Assembly: GCA_036136335.1 (NCBI GenBank) | Contig: JAYZQT010000001.1 | Coordinates: 1-16,036, forward strand | Origin: JAYZQT01 sp036136335 | GTDB lineage: Bacteria > Pseudomonadota > Alphaproteobacteria > MPNO01 > UBA830 | Length of the DNA: 16,036 bases | Direction of reading: 5' to 3' | Part shown: one piece after another, positions 6,738-13,936 of the stretch | Layout of the letters: every line of letters starts with the position of its first letter | Numbering within the stretch: the stretch's first letter is position 1 | Program-made: the position numbers and the translations under genes | The notes under the pieces: generated by a model | Database searches by the model: none | What the model was told of the DNA's origin: nothing | Seen by the model: the letters and a program-made list of their open reading frames with translations, nothing else

Positions 6738-7811
6738 ATGAAACACATCGTCAACACCTTTCGGGATCTGGCCGATAACTTCCCCACAATGCTTCTTGCA
6801 ACAGCTGGAGGATGGGTGTTCTGGATGGCGAATGCGCCGCTTCCATGGTTTTTTGGGTCTTTATTTATTGTGGCGGGCGCAAATCTTGCCGGTTGGAACA
6901 TACGGGGGCCACGGGGAGTTCGCCAGACCGGTCAGATATTTATCGGAGCCACCATCGGTCTTTATTTTACGCCCACCGTCGCGGGAATTGTGGCGGCACA
7001 TCTACCATGGATGATGCTGGTTGCGCTGGTATCCATCGGGCTTGGAGGGATCGGGGCAGAAATTCTGAGACGTTTCGCTCGAATTGATTCCGCAACGGCA
7101 TTTTTCGGCAACGTGCCGGGCGGCATGGCCGAAATGCTGGCCCTTGGCGACAGGTTCGGCGCCCAACCGGTTCCGCTAACAATTTCACAACTCACAAGGG
7201 TTACCATCGTAATACTTTCCATTCCACCGGCGCTGACATTTTTTGGCCAGACGGGAAGTGAGGTGTTTGTCCAGTTTTCAAAAATTGTTGATGCCCCTGG
7301 CCTTCTTCTCCTTCTCACGTGTTGCGTCGCTTCTTCCCTTGCACTGTTTGGCCTGGGGGTTCCCAACTGCTGGATGCTGGGTGCCGCGCTTTTCGCAAGC
7401 CTGATTACTGTATTTGAAATCTCGCTCTCGGCAATGCCACGGGAATTCCTCGGCGCCGCGCAGGTTTTTATCGGAATAGCACTTGGCGAACGTTTCGATA
7501 GAACTGCACTCACGGCAGCGCCACGGGTAATACTCGGATCTGCAGTCACCACGGTTGGCATGATGATTGTAGCCGTGGCACTCGCCGTTCTTATTGCATG
7601 GGATACCGGCATTGCCGATACGGCCATGATTGCCGCGACCGCTCCCGGCGGCCTCGCGGAGATGAGCCTTACGGCTGCCGTTCTAAATCTGGGTGTTCCT
7701 CTCGTTACGGCCTATCATATTGTCCGGATTATAATGATTACCGTATTAACGCTGCCTGCCTATCGCCTGACGAAATGGCTTTTCTTCCGGAAGTCGGGTT
7801 CGCCGGTATGA
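6738..7811 (+). CDS. AbrB-family membrane transporter
   Basis: This is a 357-residue, very hydrophobic protein with about ten predicted membrane spans in two related halves; the same segment type recurs, GNVPGGMAEMLALG in the first half and AATAPGGLAEMSLTAA in the second. This PGG(M/L)AEM repeat is the mark of the AbrB membrane family (often annotated as ammonia monooxygenase by transitive error). Transport of an organic acid is a common guess, but substrates are not established. The ATG at 6738 follows GGAG with seven-base spacing; a TTG at 6702 in frame would add 12 residues and lacks a ribosome site. It is the first gene of a five-gene unit, and its TGA overlaps the next ATG (ATGA). That coupling suggests it imports the substrate for the kinase and enolase-like enzymes downstream. 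Confidence 0.88.
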   Translation: MKHIVNTFRDLADNFPTMLLATAGGWVFWMANAPLPWFFGSLFIVAGANLAGWNIRGPRGVRQTGQIFIGATIGLYFTPTVAGIVAAHLPWMMLVALVSIGLGGIGAEILRRFARIDSATAFFGNVPGGMAEMLALGDRFGAQPVPLTISQLTRVTIVILSIPPALTFFGQTGSEVFVQFSKIVDAPGLLLLLTCCVASSLALFGLGVPNCWMLGAALFASLITVFEISLSAMPREFLGAAQVFIGIALGERFDRTALTAAPRVILGSAVTTVGMMIVAVALAVLIAWDTGIADTAMIAATAPGGLAEMSLTAAVLNLGVPLVTAYHIVRIIMITVLTLPAYRLTKWLFFRKSGSPV

Positions 7812-8806
7812 AAAACGCACCTGTCCTCAATTTTCTCAGGCGTGCCGGGCTGATTGGTCCGGACGACTTGCCAGACCTCGAACCGTTAACGGGCGGGGTT
7901 TCGTCGGATATTTGGAAAATAGGCAAAAACGGCGAAGCTGTATGTGTAAAACGGGCTCTTCCGAAGCTCAAAACCAGAAAGGAATGGTTTGCACCGGTCG
8001 AGCGAAATGGAAATGAGGCCGAGTGGATACGGACTGCCGCCACGATTGTTCCTGACGCCGTTCCAGGCATACTGGCTGAAGACCCCGACGCGGGGATGTT
8101 TGCCATGGATTATCTGGACCCTGCCACGCATCCTGTATGGAAGGATCAGTTGCGTGATGGTTTAATTGATACCCGAACCGCGACCGCCGTCGGGCATGTG
8201 TTGGGGCAGATACACTCCGCGACCGCTGACCGGTCCGAAATTGCCAGTCGTTTTTCTACGGACGACATCTTTTTTGCCATTCGCATAGAACCCTATCTCC
8301 TGCGAACTGCTGCAGAGTGCCCGGATGTCAGCAAACAGCTGAAAGGGCTTGCAAGAATAACCTCGAGCACGAAATACACTCTGGTTCATGGCGATGTCAG
8401 CCCCAAGAATATTCTTGCAGGCCCATCGGGACCCGTTCTCCTCGATGCCGAATGTGCCTGGCATGGCGACCCTGCATTTGATCTTGCGTTCTGCCTGAAC
8501 CACATGCTCCTGAAGTGCGTCTGGAAACCGCAACATACCGAGAAACTACTGAACTGTTTTTCGGCGCTGACCACCGCATACCTTTCGCATGTGGACTGGG
8601 AGAGTGCGATCGATCTGGAACGGCGGACTGCTGCGTTATTGCCGGCGCTGATGCTTGCCCGTATCGACGGTGCATCTCCTGTCGAATACATCACCAGTAG
8701 CGAAGAAAAAAATACTGTCCGCCGGGCTGCCCGGCGCGGACTAATCGACACGCCCCCCACGCTCACTAAGATGTCCAGGGTATTTCTCGAAGAGGTTCAG
8801 AAATGA
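7808..8806 (+). CDS. Aminoglycoside phosphotransferase (APH)-fold small-molecule kinase
   Basis: This is a 332-residue protein. It has the APH/choline kinase catalytic loop HGDVSPKNIL (194-203, catalytic Asp196) and the metal-binding LLDAECAWHGDPAFDLA (211-227), with a probable ATP Lys48 in VCVKRA after the glycine-containing LTGGVSSDIWKI strand-turn-strand. Family members phosphorylate hydroxyls of small molecules such as choline, homoserine, sugars or antibiotics. Here the setting points to metabolism: it overlaps the upstream transporter (ATGA at 7808) and the downstream enolase homologue (ATGA at 8803). The simplest reading is that it makes the phosphorylated substrate for the enolase-like enzyme. 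An upstream extension of the frame to 7598 runs through the transporter gene and is not credible. The kinase fold is certain and the substrate is unknown. Confidence 0.93.
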   Translation: MKNAPVLNFLRRAGLIGPDDLPDLEPLTGGVSSDIWKIGKNGEAVCVKRALPKLKTRKEWFAPVERNGNEAEWIRTAATIVPDAVPGILAEDPDAGMFAMDYLDPATHPVWKDQLRDGLIDTRTATAVGHVLGQIHSATADRSEIASRFSTDDIFFAIRIEPYLLRTAAECPDVSKQLKGLARITSSTKYTLVHGDVSPKNILAGPSGPVLLDAECAWHGDPAFDLAFCLNHMLLKCVWKPQHTEKLLNCFSALTTAYLSHVDWESAIDLERRTAALLPALMLARIDGASPVEYITSSEEKNTVRRAARRGLIDTPPTLTKMSRVFLEEVQK

Positions 8807-10068
8807 GCAGCACTGACATCGTTGATGTTTTGGGACGCCAGGTATGGGATTCACGCGGAAGACCAACTGTAGAGGCGGAGATCTCCCTTGCCGGTGGAGC
8901 TTGGGGTCGGGCGATCGCTCCCGCCGGAGCTTCCCGTGGCAGACATGAAGCCGTTGACCTGCGTGACGGAGGCAAGGCTTTTGATGGGTTTGGTGTGACT
9001 GATGCGATCAACGGAATAAATGGTGACATAGCCGGATGTCTCAATGGGATGGATGCGTCAGACCAGGAAACCGTTGACCGGAAAATTATCGACCTTGACG
9101 GTACTGACAGCAAGGAAAACCTTGGCGGGAACGCGACGGTAGCCGTTTCAATGGCAGTTCTTCAGGCTGCAGCAAGCGCAACACATCTGCCACTTTGGCA
9201 ATATCTGGCTGGAGAACGGGACGTCCGGATTCCAATGCCTGAAATCCAGATCTTTGGCGGTGGTGCACATGCAGGCGGACGCGTCGACATACAGGATTTC
9301 ATGGCAGTTCCCATTGGCGCGAAGAGCTTTCACGAGGCACTCTGCATGATTGCGGAAGTATATGTGGCTGCCGGCAGATTGATGAAGGACGCCGACAGGT
9401 TGAGTGGCGTGGCCGACGAAGGTGGCTGGTGGCCTGAATTCAATACCAATGAGGAAGCGCTCGACATGTTGGTACGTTCAATCGAAACTGCGGGAATGAG
9501 ACCCGGCGAAGATGTGGGAATTGCCCTGGATGTCGCCGCGTCCCAGTTTGGGTCCGGTGGAATATACAGGCTCGGTCTGGAAGACCGCCAACTGGACCGC
9601 ACAGGCATGACCGATCTGCTTGGGGATTGGATTGACCAGTACCCGATCGTATCGATAGAGGACCCGTTTGGAGAAGATGATCCAGCCGGCTTTCGCCTGT
9701 TCACGAAAAAATTCGGCAACAGCATACAGATCATAGGCGACGATTTTCTTGTGACGAATGCAGATCGCATAAACCTCGCTGCGGATGCAGGAAGCTGCAA
9801 CTCCGCACTTATCAAACCAAACCAAGCAGGCACAATAACCGAAACCAGGGCCGCTCTCGAGGCGGCGAAAACTGCGGGCTGGTCAACAGTAATTTCCGCC
9901 CGGTCCGGGGAAACCGAAGACACCACAATAGCGCACCTCGCCGTAGGATGGGACGCCGGCCAGTTGAAGGTCGGTTCGTTTGCCCGCTCCGAACGAATGG
10001 CCAAGTGGAACGAGGTTCTTCGGATTGAGCATGCATTGGGCGGCCGGGCACGGCTGGCGGCCATATGA
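8803..10068 (+). CDS. Enolase-superfamily paralogue (divergent phosphopyruvate hydratase homologue)
   Basis: This is a 421-residue full-length enolase homologue (usual length about 430). Compared from memory with yeast/E. coli enolase, the metal ligands are kept (Asp243 in ALDVAAS, Glu286 in SIEDPF, Asp313 in GDDFLVTN), as are the general base Lys338 (ALIKPNQAGT), Lys389 (QLKVG), Glu206 (DEGG) and the loop His156 (GGAHAGG). Changed are the catalytic-loop GASTG, now GASRGRHEA with two added arginines, the Glu of QEFM, now Asp165, and the near-invariant SHRSGETED, now SARSGETED (Ala366). It is thus probably a dehydratase acting on a 2-phosphoglycerate-like substrate, but not necessarily the glycolytic one. 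It is overlapped four bases on each side by a kinase and a D-2-hydroxyacid dehydrogenase gene, unlike a housekeeping eno. Confidence 0.9.
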   Translation: MSSTDIVDVLGRQVWDSRGRPTVEAEISLAGGAWGRAIAPAGASRGRHEAVDLRDGGKAFDGFGVTDAINGINGDIAGCLNGMDASDQETVDRKIIDLDGTDSKENLGGNATVAVSMAVLQAAASATHLPLWQYLAGERDVRIPMPEIQIFGGGAHAGGRVDIQDFMAVPIGAKSFHEALCMIAEVYVAAGRLMKDADRLSGVADEGGWWPEFNTNEEALDMLVRSIETAGMRPGEDVGIALDVAASQFGSGGIYRLGLEDRQLDRTGMTDLLGDWIDQYPIVSIEDPFGEDDPAGFRLFTKKFGNSIQIIGDDFLVTNADRINLAADAGSCNSALIKPNQAGTITETRAALEAAKTAGWSTVISARSGETEDTTIAHLAVGWDAGQLKVGSFARSERMAKWNEVLRIEHALGGRARLAAI

Positions 10069-11009
10069 AGGCAGTTCTGCAATACCGTGCAAGTCCCGGT
10101 TTTCGGCATAAAATCCGAAAATCGGCACCAAAGTGGCTCGACGTCGCTGTCGTTGACGAAAGTGAAAAGGATACCTTCAGGGAGGAAATGGCAGATGCGG
10201 TAGTCCTTCTCCATGTTCTGGAGAAGGTAACCGGGAAAATTATACAGGAAGCCTCAAACCTCCGACTGATCCAGAAGATTGGCGTTGGGGTAAACACCAT
10301 CGACCTCAAAACAGCGAATGAAAACGATGTAGCGGTATGCAACATGCCAGGTACAAACTCCAGGGCTGTGGCAGAGATGACACTGGCGCTAATGTTTGGC
10401 GCGATGCGCTGCGTTCCATACTTCGACCACCAGATGAGAGCGGGCGCAGGATGGAATTGCGGTTTGCAGTCATTCGACGGGCTCGGAGAGGTTGCGGGGC
10501 GCACGGTCGGGCTGGTCGGTTATGGTGCTGTTGCCCGGATCCTGGCGCCGATCCTCCGCGTGATGGGCGCGAGGGTGCTTTATAATGCTACCGCGCCAAA
10601 ATCCGACGCGGCAGCCGAATGGCGCGATTTGCCGGCGCTGCTGGCTGAATCCGACATTGTCTCCCTCCATATCCCACTTACACCCGAGACCCGATTCCTG
10701 GTGGACGCCACCGCCCTGAAGTCAATGAAACCGGGTGCCGTTCTGCTGAACACTGCACGCGGCGATCTGGTCGATGAAGTGGCCCTCGCGGACGCCCTCC
10801 GTTCGGGACACCTGCGGGCCGCAGGGCTGGATGTCGTTGCGATTGAGCCGGCAGGATCTGATAATTCCCTGTTTGCCCTGGACAACGTTGTCGTAACGCC
10901 CCACATCGCATGGCTGACACCCGAGACACTTGGTCGAAGCCTGAAAATCGCATTTGAAAACTGTAGCCGCCTGCGGGACGGCAAAAACCTGTTACATCGT
11001 GTAGTGTAA
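10065..11009 (+). CDS. D-isomer-specific 2-hydroxyacid dehydrogenase (phosphoglycerate dehydrogenase-like)
   Basis: This is a 314-residue protein with catalytic and cofactor domains. The Rossmann loop is GLVGYGAVARIL (149-160). The catalytic set is Arg232 in NTARGDLVDE, Glu261 in DVVAIEPAG and His280 in VTPHIAW, matching the D-2-hydroxyacid dehydrogenase family; it lacks the C-terminal ACT domain of SerA. After the second cofactor strand (RVLYNATAP) there is Asn174 where NAD-specific members usually have Asp, so NADP(H) use is possible. It interconverts a 2-oxoacid and a D-2-hydroxyacid, cytoplasmic. Its ATG overlaps the enolase-like stop (ATGA), so product or substrate sharing with that enzyme is likely. 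The next gene starts 28 bases later. Substrate could be hydroxypyruvate/glycerate-like, by context only. Confidence 0.93.
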   Translation: MKAVLQYRASPGFRHKIRKSAPKWLDVAVVDESEKDTFREEMADAVVLLHVLEKVTGKIIQEASNLRLIQKIGVGVNTIDLKTANENDVAVCNMPGTNSRAVAEMTLALMFGAMRCVPYFDHQMRAGAGWNCGLQSFDGLGEVAGRTVGLVGYGAVARILAPILRVMGARVLYNATAPKSDAAAEWRDLPALLAESDIVSLHIPLTPETRFLVDATALKSMKPGAVLLNTARGDLVDEVALADALRSGHLRAAGLDVVAIEPAGSDNSLFALDNVVVTPHIAWLTPETLGRSLKIAFENCSRLRDGKNLLHRVV

Positions 11010-11037
11010 CATTCGGTAAACCAGAATGAGGTGACAA

Positions 11038-12090
11038 ATGAAAATCGTCAGCTTTGAAATCAACACGGCGCTCGGCCACCAGGGCAGGCTTGGCGTACTT
11101 ATCGACGGTATTGAAACAGGCCGCATCGCCGATCTGACGAGTTGTTACACGGCCTATCTTGCCCGGGAGACCGACGAACCGACACCACGCCAGATTGCCG
11201 GTGTTAGGTGCCCCCCCGACATGATTGGCTGGCTCAAGGGTTCGCACAAAGCACGTGAAGCAGCCGGACGGGCAATAAACTGGATTACCGGATGTCTGAA
11301 AAACAACGAAGACCCTCCAGGCCTTGATGGAGAGCGACTGGTATTTGACCGCAGGGATGTAAAATTACTGGCGCCAGTTCCCCGTCCCGGAGCGTTTCGT
11401 GATTTTTCCATATTCCAAAGTCACATGTCAAAAGCCGACGTGCCCTTCCTCAAGACGGAACACTGGTATGTCACTCCCCCTTATTACAAGGGTAATTGCG
11501 ATACCATTACCGGTCCGGAAGACCCTGTCCCCTTCCCCTATTACACCGAACGTCTCGATCTCGAGATTGAACTTGGGATTATTATCGGAAAAAAAGGATC
11601 AAACCTGACAGTTGAGGAAGCCCGTGAACATATTGCTGGCTACACCATTCTGATCGATCCAAGCTGCCGCGATGGATACAAACGCGAACCCTTTGGTCCC
11701 AACAAACGAAAGGACTTCTGTACCCCGATGGGGCCCTGTCTTGTAACCGCAGATGAAATCGACGAACGCAACATAGACTGCAGCGTTTCGGTCGATGGTG
11801 AACTGTGGTGGGAGGGCAACACGGGGGAACCCCGGTCATTCTGGGCCGAACATCTGGTGGCTTACGTCTCGGACAATGAAACTGTCCATCCAGGCGATGT
11901 TATAGGAACGGGTACTGTTGGCATGGGATGCTCAATGGATATCCACAAATGGCCACAGGTTGGTCAGAAGATGACGTTCACGATGAATGGTATCGGGTCA
12001 ATGACTCTTGAGATCGCTAAAGGCACGGACCGCGTCCGCCACGTAGACGGGATGCCTGGTCTACTGGAGTATCCTGGGGAAGATATCTGA
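11038..12090 (+). CDS. Fumarylacetoacetate hydrolase (FAH)-family protein
   Basis: This is a 350-residue protein with an N-terminal domain and a C-terminal FAH barrel. Metal-binding motif LDLEIELG (173-180, Glu176 and Glu178 as ligands) is followed by GYTILIDPSCRD (Asp207 position) and the late GTGTVGMGCSMD loop, the usual GTP/GTG turn. FAH members cleave or isomerise 2,4-dioxo acids and related compounds, or act as decarboxylases, hydratases or lyases, for example in aromatic or sugar-acid catabolism. The ATG has GAGGTGA five bases upstream. The 28-base gap from the dehydrogenase gene makes it the probable last gene of the permease-kinase-enolase unit, and its end lies six bases from the convergent PqiA-domain gene. 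The exact reaction cannot be named. Confidence 0.92.
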   Translation: MKIVSFEINTALGHQGRLGVLIDGIETGRIADLTSCYTAYLARETDEPTPRQIAGVRCPPDMIGWLKGSHKAREAAGRAINWITGCLKNNEDPPGLDGERLVFDRRDVKLLAPVPRPGAFRDFSIFQSHMSKADVPFLKTEHWYVTPPYYKGNCDTITGPEDPVPFPYYTERLDLEIELGIIIGKKGSNLTVEEAREHIAGYTILIDPSCRDGYKREPFGPNKRKDFCTPMGPCLVTADEIDERNIDCSVSVDGELWWEGNTGEPRSFWAEHLVAYVSDNETVHPGDVIGTGTVGMGCSMDIHKWPQVGQKMTFTMNGIGSMTLEIAKGTDRVRHVDGMPGLLEYPGEDI

Positions 12091-12096
12091 CCTGGT

Positions 12097-12606
12097 TTAA
12101 CGGCCTTCCTCCATGTGCCGAATGGTCTTCTTCACAAAATGTACAGCGAGAGCCGTCAGGGGTATCGACGCCGCAAAAAACCACAAACCAATTTCCATCC
12201 TGGCTCCAGCGATCCCTGACGCTTTGGCAACGACGATTGCAATCGCCACCAGCAAGACGTCTGCGCATGACCACCGCCCCAGAAACTCGAGGCGCTCTAT
12301 CAAAGCCAGACGCACCTTCCCTGCCCTGCGCAACGAAAGCCACACAAATGCTGTCGCAAGAATTTTGCCAAACGGGAATACGACAGAGAACAGTGTTATT
12401 ACCGCGCCCAGCAGATACTGGTCGTCTACAAACAATTGCCAGGATGCCTCCATTATTGAGAATTTATTGGAAAAGATTGCGAAGTTACGCACTTCAACAA
12501 CTGGCAGAAAGACACCGAGCCCCAACGTAACCGCTGAGAGTAACAGCAGCCACACGACCAGCCGGTCAGTCACGGGATCGACCTGAAACACCCTGTTGAA
12601 CTGCAA
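12097..12606 (-). CDS. PqiA-domain inner-membrane protein
   Basis: This is a 169-residue protein with four hydrophobic spans (about residues 16-37, 62-85, 108-128, 137-158). FPFGKIL in the second span region and LGRWSCADVLLVAIAI match the PqiA domain (paraquat-inducible protein A), where a proline-lysine motif and LGRWSMxD are conserved. E. coli PqiA holds two such domains plus zinc-binding cysteines; this one has a single domain and no zinc motif. PqiA-type proteins work with MCE proteins (PqiB/YebT) in envelope lipid transport, but none is adjacent. A stop precedes the TTG at 12606 immediately, so the first possible start is TTG; GTG at 12591 or 12573 may be the real one. It is divergent from the amidohydrolase gene. 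Confidence 0.85.
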   Translation of the reverse strand: MQFNRVFQVDPVTDRLVVWLLLLSAVTLGLGVFLPVVEVRNFAIFSNKFSIMEASWQLFVDDQYLLGAVITLFSVVFPFGKILATAFVWLSLRRAGKVRLALIERLEFLGRWSCADVLLVAIAIVVAKASGIAGARMEIGLWFFAASIPLTALAVHFVKKTIRHMEEGR

Positions 12607-12657
12607 TCAAGTTACTTGAAATGCCAGCGGGTTTTAGCATTATTATACGATAGCCTT

Positions 12658-12686
12658 TTTTCAGGCCATTACGATCATATTATAAT
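12658..12686 (+). promoter_or_regulatory. Candidate sigma-70 promoter of the amidohydrolase gene
   Basis: TTTTCA (12658-12663) and TATAAT (12681-12686) are 17 bases apart, four of six and six of six consensus matches. Initiation near 12693 would give a leader of about 40 bases to the TTG at 12734, with GGGGAG in it. The 127-base gap is AT-rich and lies between divergent genes, so a promoter is expected there. The match is by eye. Confidence 0.45.
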
Positions 12687-12733
12687 TACCTCTTTTTCGA
12701 ATTTCATATCCAGACACACCGGGGAGCGGCAAA

Positions 12734-13804
12734 TTGGACAATTTCAAAGCATTCGACGCTGACGGGCATGTTCTCGAGAAAGAAAGTCTTCTGGAAAAAT
12801 ATTATGAAGGATCCTGGTCCAATTCCAAAAGATTTGACGGGCTGGGAATATTTCCTTCTCTTGATGGATGGCCGCGCACTGTCGCAGTAAAGGAAGGAGA
12901 TCCCGGCCCAAGGTATCTTGAAACCAGCGGGCAAATCTGGTCTGGAATTCTCGACGAAATGCAGCTTGAGGGAAGCGTCCTCTATCCCTCCTCTGGGCTG
13001 GGTATGGGCCTTGTTAAAAGCCCGGAGTTCGCCACCGCAACTGCGACCGCATACAATAACTGGCTTGAGACCGTCTATCTTGAACACGACAAACGCCTTT
13101 TTGGCGCCGGATTAATGGCGCTCAATAATGTCGATGGCGCCATTATGGAACTGGAGCGCTGTGCCAACGTCCGGAAAAGATTTGTTGCAATGCTTCTGCC
13201 GACAGTCACATGTTTCCAGAAAAGCTATGGTCACAGGGACTTCTGGCCTCTCTACGAAAAGGCACAGAGCCTCGACATGGTTCTGGCACTGCACGGTGCG
13301 CCGAGCGAAGGGTTCGGACTTGACCATCTCGACGAGTTTGCGAAGGTTCACACGCTTTCCCACCCCATACCTATCTTCATCCACCTGACGGATATGGTTT
13401 TTTCGGGCGTATTTGAAGAATTTCCAACCCTTCGTTTTGCATTCCTGGAGGCGGGGTCCTCCTGGGTTCCCTTCATGCTCGATCGTCTCGATTATGAATT
13501 TGACTCAGTTTTTGGTGCGAGGGCCAGACAAAGGCTCAAAAAGCGCCCGTCTGACATAATCCGTAACCATGAAGGGTTCTGGGTCAGCTGCGAAATGGGG
13601 GAGACCGGTCTGAAATACACCCTCGATACAATGGGCGCGGACAGGATTGTTTATGCTTCAGATTTTCCCCATGAGCCTACTGAGGAAGATCTGACCAGTG
13701 ATCTGCCCAATTTTCTCGCCAACACAGAATATTCAAACGAGGTGAAACAGAAAATTGCCGGCCAAAATGCAAAAACCCTCTATCGAATTGACCGCTTCGA
13801 TTAA
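12734..13804 (+). CDS. Amidohydrolase-2 family metal hydrolase or decarboxylase (ACMSD-like)
   Basis: This is a 356-residue protein. It opens with AFDADGHVLE, the DxDxHxxE form of the metal motif in amidohydrolase-2 proteins (residues 8-13). Later likely metal or catalytic positions are His187 (ALHGAP), His217 (FIHLTD) and Asp310 (YASDFPHE). FPTLRFAFLEAGSSWVPF is the usual strand-helix at the end of the barrel. Families of this type include aminocarboxymuconate semialdehyde decarboxylase, resorcylate decarboxylases and hydrolases of aromatic-ring catabolites. Start is a TTG at 12734, chosen because GGGGAG lies just upstream and the next in-frame ATG is far inside the protein; only four residues precede the conserved motif. 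The downstream hydratase-aldolase suggests aromatic catabolism, but the substrate is unknown. Confidence 0.9.
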   Translation: MDNFKAFDADGHVLEKESLLEKYYEGSWSNSKRFDGLGIFPSLDGWPRTVAVKEGDPGPRYLETSGQIWSGILDEMQLEGSVLYPSSGLGMGLVKSPEFATATATAYNNWLETVYLEHDKRLFGAGLMALNNVDGAIMELERCANVRKRFVAMLLPTVTCFQKSYGHRDFWPLYEKAQSLDMVLALHGAPSEGFGLDHLDEFAKVHTLSHPIPIFIHLTDMVFSGVFEEFPTLRFAFLEAGSSWVPFMLDRLDYEFDSVFGARARQRLKKRPSDIIRNHEGFWVSCEMGETGLKYTLDTMGADRIVYASDFPHEPTEEDLTSDLPNFLANTEYSNEVKQKIAGQNAKTLYRIDRFD

Positions 13805-13881
13805 TGCTGATTGGGTGTTGGATCCGTGTAACGGGATACGTCATCAGGATGGCGTTCTGCTATCAAAAGGCGGTTGTCACG

Positions 13882-13901
13882 TTCGGGGAAAGAGCCCCGG
13901 A
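13882..13901. other. Short GC-rich hairpin between the amidohydrolase and hydratase-aldolase genes
   Basis: TTCGGGG (13882-13888) can pair with CCCCGGA (13895-13901) over a six-base loop AAAGAG, with one G-T wobble. No T-run follows, so it is not a clear intrinsic terminator. It may be a weak terminator of the upstream gene or a leader structure before the next gene, which starts about 35 bases later. Confidence 0.3.
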
Positions 13902-13936
13902 AAAGCCATTAGAGTTTAAATACAGGGATCTTGAAA

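Noticed and set aside
7598..7807. A longer kinase reading frame beginning 210 bases upstream of 7808.
   Set aside because: These codons lie inside the transporter gene in another frame, code for an unlikely Arg/Tyr/Cys-rich stretch, and the ATGA overlap at 7808 is the natural start.
9330..10214. A 294-codon open frame on the minus strand across the enolase-like gene.
   Set aside because: It is the antisense of a well-supported gene, shows no family motif, and its composition is that of a codon shadow.
12113..12586. A 157-codon plus-strand frame opposite the PqiA-domain gene.
   Set aside because: The minus-strand frame has membrane spans and PqiA motifs; the plus frame is Thr/Ser/Arg-rich without recognisable features.
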